A stretch of 64,000 nucleotides of DNA from an uncultured Tateyamaria sp. (GCF_947488715.1 NZ_CANLAG010000002.1:496001-560000); one strand, 5' to 3'. Counted from the stretch's first letter, positions 1 to 8,451 are shown. Notes: a model not told the origin generated them from the sequence alone. Numbers and translations are program-made.

Positions 1-1144
1 CCAAAGTGGGATCGGCGGCGAAGGATGCGGCGGACACGCGGTAGAGGTGCGGTGACACGGCGCGCCCCTGTGCGTCCGCTGCAAGCACCGCAGTCACGCC
101 GGGTGTTGCGGCGATGGCATCGCGGCCCGAGTGAAAGGCAGCGCATATCCCATCTGTGAGCATGGTTTGCGGTGCAACTGTTGCCAGGGCCTGTGCAGCG
201 GCGGCGCAAAAGGCATCCACATGGGCGGAGGGAACCACTGCGATCCCTGGATTTGTACAGAACTGGCCCGCCCCCATAGTCAGGGACGCGGCCCAGCCGG
301 TTGCAATGTCGGATGCGCGATCTGCGAGGGCGTGGGGCAGCAGGAACATCGGGTTGACCGATCCCAACTCTCCAAAGAACGGGATGGGTTCGGGGCGGGC
401 CGCGCAGAGGTCAAAGAGGGCGCGCCCGCCACGCAGGGAGCCGGTAAAGCCCACTGCTTTGATGTGCGGGTCTTGCGCCAGCGCGCCGCCCACCGCGATG
501 TCACCATCGTGGACAAAGCTGAAAACGCCGGGGTGCAGGGCCTGTTTGACGCGTGCGGCGTCTATGGCGGCGGCGACAATTTCGCCGGTGCCGGGATGGG
601 CGGGATGGCCCTTGACCACGACCGGGCATCCGGCGGCCAGTGCGGCGGCGGTGTCACCGCCACCCGTGGAAAAGGCCAGTGGGAAATTCGATGCGCCAAA
701 CACGGCCACAGGACCGATAGGCCGTTGCACCAGTTTCAGGTCCGGGCGCGGCAGGGGCGCGCGATCCGGCAGAGCCGGATCATGGCGCAGATCCAGATGC
801 GCGCCGTCGCGGATATGGCTGGCAAAGAGGCGCAATTGGCCCGTGGTGCGGCCCCGCTCGCCGTCCAGCCGCGCGGCGGGCAGGCCGGTCTCGTAGGTGC
901 CCATGCGGGTCAGGTCATCCGCGCGGGCCTCAATTTCGTCCGCGATGGCGTCCAGAAAGGCGGCGCGGGTCGCGCGGGGGGCGTAGCCATAGCTCCAGAA
1001 TGCGTCTTCGGCGGCGGCACAGGCATCGGCCACAAGGGCCGGGGTGCCGCAGGCAAAGGCCGTGCCCTCACCTTGGGTCGGAGAGGACAAGAAGGTGTCA
1101 TCGCTGCCGACCCATTGGCCGGCAATCAGGTTCTTGTAGTGCAT
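1..1144 (-). CDS. Aldehyde dehydrogenase, alpha-ketoglutarate-semialdehyde (2,5-dioxovalerate) type, partial
   Basis: NAD(P)-dependent aldehyde dehydrogenase whose 3' end lies beyond the left edge; about 381 codons are visible. The sequence has the nucleotide-binding stretch GASNFPLAFS followed by VVVKGHPAHPGT, the catalytic glutamate E259 in FFGELGSVNP and the catalytic cysteine C296 in MGAGQFCTNPG. This combination is characteristic of the 2,5-dioxovalerate dehydrogenase branch, which oxidises alpha-ketoglutarate semialdehyde to alpha-ketoglutarate at the end of oxidative pentose or hexarate catabolism. It is the last visible gene of a six-gene minus-strand operon and starts 11 bases after the FAH gene, behind a GAGG ribosome site. 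The FAH partner supports the assignment. The exact aldehyde is inferred, not shown. Confidence 0.85.
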   Translation of the reverse strand, partial: MHYKNLIAGQWVGSDDTFLSSPTQGEGTAFACGTPALVADACAAAEDAFWSYGYAPRATRAAFLDAIADEIEARADDLTRMGTYETGLPAARLDGERGRTTGQLRLFASHIRDGAHLDLRHDPALPDRAPLPRPDLKLVQRPIGPVAVFGASNFPLAFSTGGGDTAAALAAGCPVVVKGHPAHPGTGEIVAAAIDAARVKQALHPGVFSFVHDGDIAVGGALAQDPHIKAVGFTGSLRGGRALFDLCAARPEPIPFFGELGSVNPMFLLPHALADRASDIATGWAASLTMGAGQFCTNPGIAVVPSAHVDAFCAAAAQALATVAPQTMLTDGICAAFHSGRDAIAATPGVTAVLAADAQGRAVSPHLYRVSAASFAADPTL

Positions 1145-1155
1145 TTGGGAGTTCC

Positions 1156-2304
1156 TCAAATCAACTGGCGCTGCGCGAGATTGCGCATCAGGGCCATGGT
1201 GCCAAAGGTCCAGGGTGGGCATTCCGTCGACAAGCGGACCGTGTTGCGCAGCACGCCCAGATCGGGGTTGGATATCTCAACCACGTCGCCCAGTTTGTGA
1301 GTAAAACCGGCACCCGGCGCATCGCGGTCCTGTGTGGGGGCAAAGAGCGTGCCCAACATCAGAAAGAAGCCGTCGGGATATTGGTGATGCGCGCCGTAGG
1401 TTTGTCTGACCAGTGCCTCGGGATCGCGGCTGATCTCGGCCATAGAGGAATGTCCGGTCATCACAAAACCGTCCGTGCCTGTCACAGTCAGGGTCAGGTC
1501 CGCGCGTCGCACGTCGTCCATGCCAAACCCGTCATCAAAGAGCCGCAGCATCGGCCCCAGCGCGCAGGAGGCGTTGTTGTCCTTTGCCTTGCTCAGGAGC
1601 AGGGCAGAGCGGCCTTCGACGTCGCGCAGGTTGACGTCATTGCCGAGGCAGGCGCCCTTGACGCGGCCCCGGCTGTCGACGGCCAGCGTCACCTCTGGCT
1701 CGGCATTGTTCCATGTGGACATGGGGTGTAGGCCGACGCTGGCGCCCCAACCCATCGCGGACATCGGCTGGGCCTTGGAAAACACTTCGGCATCGGGGCC
1801 AATGCCCACTTCGAGGTATTGCGACCATGCGTCTTCGGCGATGAGCGCGTCCTTGAGGGCGGCGGCCTTGTCCGATCCGGGTTCGATGCCGCGCAGGGAG
1901 GGGCCAAAGATCTCGGTGCAGCGGTCGCGGATGGCATCGGCTTTGGCGGGGTCGCCTTTGGCTTTCTCTTCGATCACCCGTTCCAGCATCGACGACACGA
2001 AGGTGACGCCCGACGCCTTGATGGGTTGCACATCCGCTGGGGCCAGCAGGAAGGGCCGTGCCATATCGGGCTGTTCGGTGGAGTTCGACGTAATGCGGGC
2101 CAGGCTGCCGACGTCTTCGCCCTGCGCACCCAGGGCCGTTGCCACGGGGTCGTCCGTTTCCAGTAGCGCCTGCATGGTTGGGATGGCCGCCGACGTGATG
2201 TCGACCAGCCTATCGGCCACGCGCAGCACTACAGCGGGACCTGCGCGGTCGGGACGCCAGATGCGGCCCACAAAGGTGCCGGTGTCGGGAAGGGCAAGGG
2301 TCAT
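1156..2304 (-). CDS. FAH-family hydrolyase, possible 2-keto-3-deoxypentonate dehydratase
   Basis: A 382-residue member of the fumarylacetoacetate hydrolase family. Candidate metal ligands are visible as the EPE pair in NNAEPEVTLAV and the aspartate in LGNDVNLRD; the C-terminal half is the typical FAH fold (TGTDGFVMTGHSSM to the end). Length and position beside a 2,5-dioxovalerate-type dehydrogenase match the XylX-like FAH proteins that dehydrate 2-keto-3-deoxy-xylonate or -arabonate to alpha-ketoglutarate semialdehyde. That link is by family and neighbourhood. The start was chosen at MTLALPDTG because it gives an ATGA overlap with the upstream hydrolase gene; a longer reading to 2412 would run well into that gene. 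Other FAH activities, such as acylpyruvate hydrolysis, remain possible. Confidence 0.7.
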   Translation of the reverse strand: MTLALPDTGTFVGRIWRPDRAGPAVVLRVADRLVDITSAAIPTMQALLETDDPVATALGAQGEDVGSLARITSNSTEQPDMARPFLLAPADVQPIKASGVTFVSSMLERVIEEKAKGDPAKADAIRDRCTEIFGPSLRGIEPGSDKAAALKDALIAEDAWSQYLEVGIGPDAEVFSKAQPMSAMGWGASVGLHPMSTWNNAEPEVTLAVDSRGRVKGACLGNDVNLRDVEGRSALLLSKAKDNNASCALGPMLRLFDDGFGMDDVRRADLTLTVTGTDGFVMTGHSSMAEISRDPEALVRQTYGAHHQYPDGFFLMLGTLFAPTQDRDAPGAGFTHKLGDVVEISNPDLGVLRNTVRLSTECPPWTFGTMALMRNLAQRQLI

Positions 2305-3092
2305 GTCCGAAGCTCCAGGTCTGCGAGATTGAGGAAGGCGGCGTGCGCTGTTTCGGGTGCCGTGGCCGCAAGGGGGGCCGTCATGTGGTGGGTGTCCGGC
2401 AGGCATTGCCACGCGGTGCGCGCGCCTTGCGCCATGCGCGCGGATTGACGGTGGAATTCATGTGTTTTATCCGCGCCCGTCAGGAACAGCACGGGCGATT
2501 GGACGCCGTCTGGGTCGAGTGTGTGTGCGGCGATTTCGGCCTGCGTCAGATGCAGCTCCGCCTGTAGGAACGATTGGGCAACGGGCCACAGCTCGTAAAG
2601 TCCACTGATGGCGATGGTGCCGCGGATATGCGGTGCGGTGATTGGGTCGGATGCCGCGGCCAGCGCCAGATGCGCCCCAGCCGAGTGACCGACCAGCACA
2701 AAACGGTGCCCTGGCAGATGTTGGGCCAGTGCGGCAAGAGCCCCAGCGACGTCTGCCACCAGGTCGGCGAGCCGCAGTTCGGGCATGAGTCGGTATTCGA
2801 TGTTTGCAACATGCGGCCCCTGCGCCAACAGGCCCGCCATCATCACCCGGTGGCGTTCCGCGTCGAGCGCGCGCCAGTACCCGCCATGGATCACCACCGG
2901 GATCACGGGCTCCGACCCGGTGCCGGGCGTGATTTCAACCCATTGGCGGGGGTAGTCACCGTAGGGGATGCGCTCAAAATGCCGACCTCGTGCAAAGGCA
3001 TCCGACTGCTGCTGCATCGCATCAAGACAGTGCGCGAAGTCGGGCAGTATGGTGGAAAACCTGAACTGACTGTCCCAATAGCTCTGCGTCAT
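2301..3092 (-). CDS. Alpha/beta hydrolase (kynurenine-formamidase/carboxylesterase-like)
   Basis: A 263-residue cytoplasmic alpha/beta hydrolase with no signal peptide. The oxyanion-hole motif HGGYWRA and the nucleophile elbow GHSAGA (serine S137) are clear, and a histidine near the end (DTHHM) can complete the triad; the acid is probably the aspartate in LFLTGADKTHE. The HGGYW form is typical of kynurenine-formamidase-like and related small-ester hydrolases. It overlaps both neighbours by four bases (ATGA), so translation is coupled with the IclR gene before it and the FAH gene after it. In this operon it probably opens an ester, lactone or amide of the substrate, but the substrate cannot be read from sequence. 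Confidence 0.7.
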   Translation of the reverse strand: MTQSYWDSQFRFSTILPDFAHCLDAMQQQSDAFARGRHFERIPYGDYPRQWVEITPGTGSEPVIPVVIHGGYWRALDAERHRVMMAGLLAQGPHVANIEYRLMPELRLADLVADVAGALAALAQHLPGHRFVLVGHSAGAHLALAAASDPITAPHIRGTIAISGLYELWPVAQSFLQAELHLTQAEIAAHTLDPDGVQSPVLFLTGADKTHEFHRQSARMAQGARTAWQCLPDTHHMTAPLAATAPETAHAAFLNLADLELRT

Positions 3093-3703
3093 GGCGCGAC
3101 CCGGAAGAGGTCGGCGCAGCGCCGCAGGTGATGTCGGATTTGATCCGCGTCCTCGGTCTGGGCGCTGGAAAACACACCGATACGTGCGGCATCGGTGCCC
3201 GGCACCGGGCAGAGGAGCGCATAGATCAGACGTTCGGGTACGTTTGCCGTGTCGGTCAGATATGCGGTCGTCACATCCTCAGCCATCGAGTGGTGATCCA
3301 GTGACATGCGGTACGTGCGGGCGGGGGCGGCATGGCGTGCCTCGCGGCCCGTGGAAAACGTGCAGATGTTCAGATGGTCGGCACCGGCTAGGGCCAGAAA
3401 GGCAGTGCGCCCCGTCGCCTCGCGCAAGCGCAGCAAGATCGGTGGGGCCAGAACGGCGAGATGCCCAACACCCTGCGCCGATAGCCCGATGCGCAAGGCG
3501 GCAGGGCCGATCACGTAGGCCCCGGCCTTGTCGCGGCTCAGGAGGCACGCGCCCTCAAGGGTTGTCAGATGCCGGTATCCCGTGCTGCTGGGCAGGCCAG
3601 CCGCACGGATTAGCGCGGCGGGAGTGTCTATGTGGGTGTCTTGCGGCGGCGTTAGCAACCCCTCAAAGGCTGCGATGGCGCGTGTGTATGGGCCGCGGCT
3701 CAT
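3089..3703 (-). CDS. Short IclR-family transcriptional regulator
   Basis: A 204-residue regulator. The N-terminus (MSRGPYTRAIAAFEGLL) leads into a winged helix-turn-helix with recognition-helix sequence GLPSSTGYRHLTTLE, close to the IclR consensus. The rest resembles a shortened IclR effector domain; family members usually have about 250 residues, so this one lacks part of the ligand domain. The start was placed at MSRGPY because it overlaps the stop of the preceding gene as ATGA. A longer in-frame reading upstream is arginine- and histidine-rich and is the shadow of the neighbouring gene. It follows another IclR-type HTH protein in the same operon, so two related regulators are made together and may act as a pair. 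Confidence 0.7.
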   Translation of the reverse strand: MSRGPYTRAIAAFEGLLTPPQDTHIDTPAALIRAAGLPSSTGYRHLTTLEGACLLSRDKAGAYVIGPAALRIGLSAQGVGHLAVLAPPILLRLREATGRTAFLALAGADHLNICTFSTGREARHAAPARTYRMSLDHHSMAEDVTTAYLTDTANVPERLIYALLCPVPGTDAARIGVFSSAQTEDADQIRHHLRRCADLFRVAP

Positions 3704-5040
3704 CCCGTGCGCTCCCGCTTGGTGCGGCCTGTGCCTGCAGTCGGGCCTTGGGACAGGATGGTGTCGCCGGTCAAATCCCACGCGACGTGCAGTTCGGCCC
3801 AGATGTCGGCACGGACGGATGCGGTTTCGCAGCCACGCGGCAGGACAACCTGAACCGGAACCTCGACACGTTGCGGCACCAATGTGCCTTTCAGGATGTC
3901 GAGCGCCACGGTGATTGCGCGCGCACCCATGGCGGCGGGGTAATCGAGGCCTGCCATCGGGACCTTGTGGGTCAGGCAGAGCTTGTACATCTCGTTGACG
4001 TCGCCACCGGTGTGGGCGGGTATGGGCATGTTGCGGCCCGCAAAATGTCGCAGTGATCCGACGCCCTGCAAGCCGCTGTCGCACCAGACGCCATCGGGGG
4101 CAGGGGCCTCGGCCTCGAGCAGTTGCCTGACCGCTTTGGTGCCACCTTCTGCGGTCCAGTCGGTGTAGCTGACGTTTTCGACGTGGATGCCGGGGAACGC
4201 ATCAAAGACGGCCAGGGCCGCCTGTTGGCGGCGAATGGTGGGGCTGGCCCCTTCAAGACCGGAGAGCATCCAGACGCGGCCCTGACCCTTGAGATGTTCG
4301 GCCAGCCACAGCGCACTCATCCGCCCGATCCGCTGGTCCGAGGCGGTGACAAAGCTGACCAGTGATGCGCGGTCTTGTGGGCGGCGATCCACAGCGACAA
4401 TGGGCAGGCCGCTGTCGGCCAGTTCCGCCAGCCGGTTGCTGACAGCACGGTCGGTGACAGAGGCGATGGAGATCAGGAGCAGATCAATGCCCATCTCGAT
4501 CAGCGCGTCGATGTCGGCCAGTTGCTGCGCGGGGTCGTCGCCTGCGTCGCGCACTTCGATCCGGCTGATTTGACCGCGTGCGACGCCTTGCCCGTAGGTG
4601 AGGCTTTGCACCAGAGCCCGCCGCCATGGGTTGCTGGTGGAGGCGTTGGAGAACCCGAACACATAGGGCGGCGGCGCACGAAAGGCCGTGGTGTCCACGC
4701 TGCGCACCAGGGCCGCGTCAAAGATGGGGTCGTCCATGGGTATGGTTGTCTCTGGCGTCCGGCTCGCGCGGGCCGAAACAGCGACGGGCGCGCGGGTTGT
4801 TGGGGCTTCCATCGGCGCAAAGCTCAACTCTGCCGCCCGTGGCCCCAACCGGAGCAAGCCGTGATCGGCTCGTTCCAACCAGCCTGTCTGCGTCAGGGCG
4901 CGGATCAGGCCAAAGCCGGTTGAACGCGACAGGCCCGCCTCGGCCAGAACCACCTGCGTGGGGCGCGGACGGTTCTGGTGATCGAACCCGGCCAGAATGG
5001 CCGCGATGCGTTCAATGTTGGAGGGGGCAGGCGGGGCCAT
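3700..5040 (-). CDS. IclR-type HTH fused to a sugar-binding-protein-like sensor domain
   Basis: A 446-residue regulator of unusual build. Residues about 5-75 form an IclR-like winged helix (SNIERIAAIL and GLSRSTGFGLIRALTQTGW). After a proline/threonine-rich linker, residues about 125-430 look like a type-1 periplasmic binding protein of the ribose class, for example YVFGFSNASTSNPWRRALV and the hinge-like PIVAVDRRP. There is no signal peptide, so the binding-protein domain acts as a cytoplasmic ligand sensor, as in LacI proteins but with an IclR-type DNA-binding head. The start MAPPAPSN lies 10 bases after the amidohydrolase stop and has no strong Shine-Dalgarno sequence; a start 48 bases earlier would overlap that gene. 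The ligand is probably a sugar or sugar acid handled by this locus. Confidence 0.75.
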   Translation of the reverse strand: MAPPAPSNIERIAAILAGFDHQNRPRPTQVVLAEAGLSRSTGFGLIRALTQTGWLERADHGLLRLGPRAAELSFAPMEAPTTRAPVAVSARASRTPETTIPMDDPIFDAALVRSVDTTAFRAPPPYVFGFSNASTSNPWRRALVQSLTYGQGVARGQISRIEVRDAGDDPAQQLADIDALIEMGIDLLLISIASVTDRAVSNRLAELADSGLPIVAVDRRPQDRASLVSFVTASDQRIGRMSALWLAEHLKGQGRVWMLSGLEGASPTIRRQQAALAVFDAFPGIHVENVSYTDWTAEGGTKAVRQLLEAEAPAPDGVWCDSGLQGVGSLRHFAGRNMPIPAHTGGDVNEMYKLCLTHKVPMAGLDYPAAMGARAITVALDILKGTLVPQRVEVPVQVVLPRGCETASVRADIWAELHVAWDLTGDTILSQGPTAGTGRTKRERTG

Positions 5041-5050
5041 CGCGTGTCGC

Positions 5051-6325
5051 TTATTCGGCGGCGCGGATGAGGCCGGGGGCCTGCACACCGCTGCGGGGGT
5101 CTTTGAACATCTGACCGTCCTTCATGATCATGGCGAGATTGTCCTGATGTTGCAGCAGGCTGACATCCTGGGTCACATCCCCGCGCACCAGCAGAAGATC
5201 GGCCAAAAACCCTTCTTTGACCTGACCCAAATCATCGGATCGGCCCATCAGGGACTGGCCAACCATTGTGGCACAGCGCAGGGCCTCGGTCGGGGCATAG
5301 CCAAAGAAGCGGACAAAATGTTCGATGTCGCGGGCATTCTGGCCCATGGGCGTTACGGCAAACCCGTAGTCGCCCCCCACAACGACGCGGATGCCGCGTT
5401 TGCGGATCTCGTGGTAGGTGGCGCAGGTGGCCTCGAATTTGCGGAACAGGTTCAGTTCCTGCGCCACCTCTTGGGTGATGCCCGCCACGTCGCCTTCGCG
5501 GGTGGAGTTGTGCACGAGGCCAAAGGCGGGGCCGACCCAGATGCGGTCCTTGGCTTCTTCGAGCATGTCCAGTGCCTCTTCGTCGGCAAAGTCGCAGTGG
5601 TAGATGCAGTCGACACCGCCGCGCACCGCCATTTTGACGGATGTGCTGGACCGGGCGTGGGCGGCCACTTTCTTGCCAAAGGTGTGGGCGACTTTGACAA
5701 AGGCGGCCAGTTCTTCGGGTTCGGTGGGGGTGATTTCGGCGCGGGCGTGGCTGACGAACTCGTCGCCGGAAATGTTAATCTTCAGGATGTCTACGCCGTC
5801 GCGCACGCATTCGCGAGCCACGCGGCGCATCTCGTCCGGGCCGTCGGCGATGAGGCCAAAGCTTTCCTGATGGATGTGCCGCATGCGCTCATCCCCCAAC
5901 CCGGCGGTTGTGGTCACCTCGGGGCTGCCGGCCAGCATGCGCGGGCCGTCCAGCATGCCCTCGTTGATGGCGTCGCGGGCGGTGACACCTAGCATCGGTT
6001 TGGCGGACGCCGCTTCGAAGATCGAGGTGAACCCGTGGCTGAGCAGCAGACGCAGGTTTTGCGCGGTTTCAAGCATGTGGCGTTCGGGGCTGACAACGCC
6101 CAGTTCGGCGGGTTCATGGATACCGGTAAAGCTGGGGTGGCAGTGCCCCTCGACCATGCCGGGCATCAGCGTCATGCCGGTGCCGTCAATCTCCTGACCC
6201 TGCACGGCGGTATCACCCTCGGTAACAGAGGCAATTGTGTTGCCTTTCACGACCACCGTTCCGGCAAAGGCCGCGTCAGCCGTGCCGTCCCAGATCTGTG
6301 CGCCCGTGATTGTAAATGTGGTCAT
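5051..6325 (-). CDS. Metal-dependent amidohydrolase family protein
   Basis: A 424-residue member of the amidohydrolase superfamily, first gene of the left operon. Metal-binding landmarks are in order: HxH in GMVEGHCHPSF, the probable carboxylated lysine in ILKINISGD, histidines in AAHARS and YHCDFAD, and the aspartate in VVGGDYGF. The N-terminal small beta-sandwich (ITGAQIWDGT) and a C-terminal strand set fit the imidazolonepropionase/prolidase-like branch. The start MTTFTITG is preceded by a strong GGGAGGAG ribosome site six bases away, better than the upstream alternative at 6400. No signal peptide is seen, so it is cytoplasmic. The substrate is unknown; a cyclic amide, lactam or dipeptide-like compound is typical for relatives. 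Confidence 0.75.
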   Translation of the reverse strand: MTTFTITGAQIWDGTADAAFAGTVVVKGNTIASVTEGDTAVQGQEIDGTGMTLMPGMVEGHCHPSFTGIHEPAELGVVSPERHMLETAQNLRLLLSHGFTSIFEAASAKPMLGVTARDAINEGMLDGPRMLAGSPEVTTTAGLGDERMRHIHQESFGLIADGPDEMRRVARECVRDGVDILKINISGDEFVSHARAEITPTEPEELAAFVKVAHTFGKKVAAHARSSTSVKMAVRGGVDCIYHCDFADEEALDMLEEAKDRIWVGPAFGLVHNSTREGDVAGITQEVAQELNLFRKFEATCATYHEIRKRGIRVVVGGDYGFAVTPMGQNARDIEHFVRFFGYAPTEALRCATMVGQSLMGRSDDLGQVKEGFLADLLLVRGDVTQDVSLLQHQDNLAMIMKDGQMFKDPRSGVQAPGLIRAAE

Positions 6326-6413
6326 CGTCTCCTCCCAGAAATGGCCAGCGTTGGACACAACATGCGCCCGGCCATGGCTTTGGGACAGGAGGCGTATCAC
6401 CCGACGTTCCCAT

Positions 6414-6433
6414 ATATTGGACTATGCCAATAT
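6414..6433. promoter_or_regulatory. Perfect 7-bp inverted repeat upstream of the amidohydrolase operon
   Basis: ATATTGG - ACTATG - CCAATAT, a perfect palindrome with a 6-base spacer, lies 89 bases upstream of the amidohydrolase start and just beyond the 3' end of the TetR gene. It is a likely operator or activator site for one of the two IclR-type regulators encoded in the operon. No transcription start is shown. Confidence 0.5.
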
Positions 6434-6470
6434 CCGGGAAAAACCGCCCGACGACCCGGTTGGAGCAGAG

Positions 6471-7127
6471 TCAATCCTCTGACGAGATGAGCCGCAGAAT
6501 GGTGTCGATGTTGAAGGCCAGCCGGGCCTCAAGTGCTGCGTCACCCATGTAATCGCGTTGAAACAGGATGCCGCCCGTATGCCGGTTCGTCAGATAATAA
6601 TACCCGATGGCCGCGATGGTGATGTTGAGCTGAATGGGGTCGATCCCTGCGCGAAACACACCGCTTTCCACGCCGCGATCCAGGATGCGCTGAACCATAT
6701 CCACAAATTCGCGTTGGCGCAGTTTCAGGCGATCCGCACCCTCAAGGTGTTTGCCTTTGTGCAGGTTGGCGCTGTTGACCAGCGTGATGAATTCGGGGTT
6801 CGCGAGGTAGTAATCCCACGTGAACCGCACCAGCCGTTCCATCGCGTCGCGGGGCGGCAATGCGTCCAGTTCGAGCGCCCGTTCGGCGTTCCGAATGTCC
6901 AGATACACCTCTTCGAGGACGGCACAAAACAGCGCCTCTTTCCCCCCGAAATAGTGGTAAATCATGCGCTTGTTGGAGCCCGCGCGCTCGGCGATTTCGT
7001 CCACCCGCGCGCCCGCCAATCCCAGTTTTGCAAACTCGGTCTTGGCAGCGGCCAAGATGCGCCCGCGCGTCGCATCCGCGTCCCGTTTGCGCACCTTGCG
7101 CTCGGGCGTCGTGCTCTGTGCCGTCAT
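6471..7127 (-). CDS. TetR/AcrR-family transcriptional regulator
   Basis: A 218-residue TetR-type repressor. The DNA-binding domain is clear: TRGRILAAAKTEFAKLG leads to VDEIAERAGSNKRMIYHYFGGKEALF, followed by an all-helical ligand domain. The start MTAQSTTPE has a TGAGGA ribosome site at suitable spacing; the longer reading to 7364 runs back through the divergent promoter. It is divergent from a ribose-type ABC transporter operon, and a palindrome in the intergenic region (7205-7232) recurs at three more promoters up to 17.4 kb. It is therefore the likely repressor of the whole block from the transporter to the enoyl-CoA hydratase, and of itself. The inducer is probably a metabolite of the transported compound. 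Confidence 0.85.
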   Translation of the reverse strand: MTAQSTTPERKVRKRDADATRGRILAAAKTEFAKLGLAGARVDEIAERAGSNKRMIYHYFGGKEALFCAVLEEVYLDIRNAERALELDALPPRDAMERLVRFTWDYYLANPEFITLVNSANLHKGKHLEGADRLKLRQREFVDMVQRILDRGVESGVFRAGIDPIQLNITIAAIGYYYLTNRHTGGILFQRDYMGDAALEARLAFNIDTILRLISSED

Positions 7128-7185
7128 GCATTCCTCAACAACCAGCATGGCAATCCCGCGTCGCCATTGCGCTCTTATACCGTAC

Positions 7186-7215
7186 TTGACAGAAAAGGGA
7201 AATCTTAAGTAACTA
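7186..7215 (+). promoter_or_regulatory. Probable sigma70-type promoter of the ribose-type ABC operon
   Basis: A consensus -35 box TTGACA (7186-7191) is followed after 18 bases by TAACTA (7210-7215) as a possible -10 box. The -10 lies inside the palindromic operator at 7205-7232, as expected for simple repression. The -10 match is modest. Confidence 0.45.
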
Positions 7216-7232
7216 ACTGGTGCGTTACTTAA
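7205..7232. promoter_or_regulatory. TetR operator, site A
   Basis: TTAAGTAAC (7205-7213) and GTTACTTAA (7224-7232) are a perfect 9-base inverted repeat around 10 bases. Read with the 6-base spacing of the other three sites, the core is ACTAAC-TGGTGC-GTTACT (7212-7229). It sits between the TetR gene and the transporter operon and can control both. Confidence 0.7.
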
Positions 7233-7341
7233 CCGAATCGTAATTTGATCCGGGTGCCAGCCGCAAAACGTCGGTTGGCAAAGTGAAAAAGAGCCGGGGA
7301 GGACCGGCTTGAACACAGGGCAAAATAGGGAGGAGCCCCAT

Positions 7342-8451
7342 ATGTCATTCATCAAGAAATTCATCGAACAAGAGACGATTTCGCGTCGAAACTTCTTGCT
7401 CGCATCCGCCTATGGCGTGTCCGGTGCCGCCGCGATGCGCATGTTCGGTCCGTCGCCTGCCATGGCCGCATCCTACAGCGATCCAACTGTTGCGTGGTCC
7501 TATCGCAACCGCACGAACCCGTATTGGAACGAGATCGTGTCGGGCGGCGAGGCCTTTGTCGAAAGCCTGGGCAAGGACAAGTCGTTCCTGACCCACCTGA
7601 TCAATGAGGGATCGTCTGAAAAGTCGCTGGCCGACGTCAAGGCGCTGCTGGCCAAGACCAATGGCGAACTGGCTTTGGCCATCGACACCAACGACGCGCC
7701 CAACGCACGTCCGGTTGTCGAAAGCTGTGTCGAAGCGGGGGCCTATGTCTCGACGCTTTGGAACAAGACGGATGACCTGCACCCGTGGGATTTTGGCGAC
7801 AACTATGTCAGCCACATGAGCTGGTCCGATGAAGGCCCCGCAGAGCAGACCGCCCGCATCCTGCTGGACGCCATTGGCGGCAAGGGCGGTGTTGTGCACC
7901 TTGGTGGCATCGCGTCGAATAACCCCGCCATTGAGCGTCTGAACGGTCTGAAGAACGCGCTCAAGGATTACCCGGACGTCGAATTGCTGGACGCGCAGCC
8001 CGCCGATTGGGACACGCAAAAGGCCAACCAGGTCATGTCCGGTTTCATCACCCGCTATGGCGACGAAATCTCGGGCGTGCACTGCGCCAATGACACAATC
8101 GCCTATGGGGTTCTTGAGGCTTTGCGCGCCGAAGGCATGGATATCCCGATCGTGTCCTATGACGGCAACCCGCAGGCCGTGGGCCTTGTTGCGGAGGGCA
8201 AAATCCTGGCCACTGTGTTCACCAACCCGCATTGGGGTGGCGGCATCACCGCGGCGCTGGCCTATTACGCGGCCACCGGTCACTTCAAACCGTCCGAAGA
8301 GCCAAACGAGCACCGCGAGTTCAATGGCCCATCGATCTTTGTCACGCCAGCAGATGCGGCAGAGTTCAAGGCGAACTACCTCGACAATGTGCCGACCTAT
8401 GACTGGAAGGACTTCTGGGGCCCATCAAACGGACCCATCGTCTACAAGTAA
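7342..8451 (+). CDS. Sugar ABC transporter substrate-binding protein (ribose/CUT2 class)
   Basis: A 369-residue periplasmic solute-binding protein of the Peripla_BP_4 type. The N-terminus carries a twin-arginine-like export signal (SRRNFLLASAYG, cleavage near SPAMA-ASY). The mature part shows the ribose-binding-like pattern WSYRNRTNPYWNEIVSG, the central IDTNDAP and the late segment IVSYDGNPQA. It captures the substrate for the two permeases and ATPase that follow. The start was set at MSFIKKF because GGGAGGAG lies six bases before it; a start at 7309 lacks this. A stable stem-loop follows the gene, as is common when a binding protein is made in excess over the membrane components. The sugar or sugar-like ligand cannot be told. 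Confidence 0.85.
   Translation: MSFIKKFIEQETISRRNFLLASAYGVSGAAAMRMFGPSPAMAASYSDPTVAWSYRNRTNPYWNEIVSGGEAFVESLGKDKSFLTHLINEGSSEKSLADVKALLAKTNGELALAIDTNDAPNARPVVESCVEAGAYVSTLWNKTDDLHPWDFGDNYVSHMSWSDEGPAEQTARILLDAIGGKGGVVHLGGIASNNPAIERLNGLKNALKDYPDVELLDAQPADWDTQKANQVMSGFITRYGDEISGVHCANDTIAYGVLEALRAEGMDIPIVSYDGNPQAVGLVAEGKILATVFTNPHWGGGITAALAYYAATGHFKPSEEPNEHREFNGPSIFVTPADAAEFKANYLDNVPTYDWKDFWGPSNGPIVYK

Noticed and set aside
2305-2412. Longer N-terminus for the FAH-family protein
   Set aside because: It would overlap the hydrolase gene by over 100 bases; MTLALPDTG fits the family start and the ATGA overlap.
3704-4084. Longer N-terminus for the short IclR regulator
   Set aside because: The extra translation is basic and disordered and lies fully inside the upstream fusion-regulator gene; the ATGA overlap gives a natural start.
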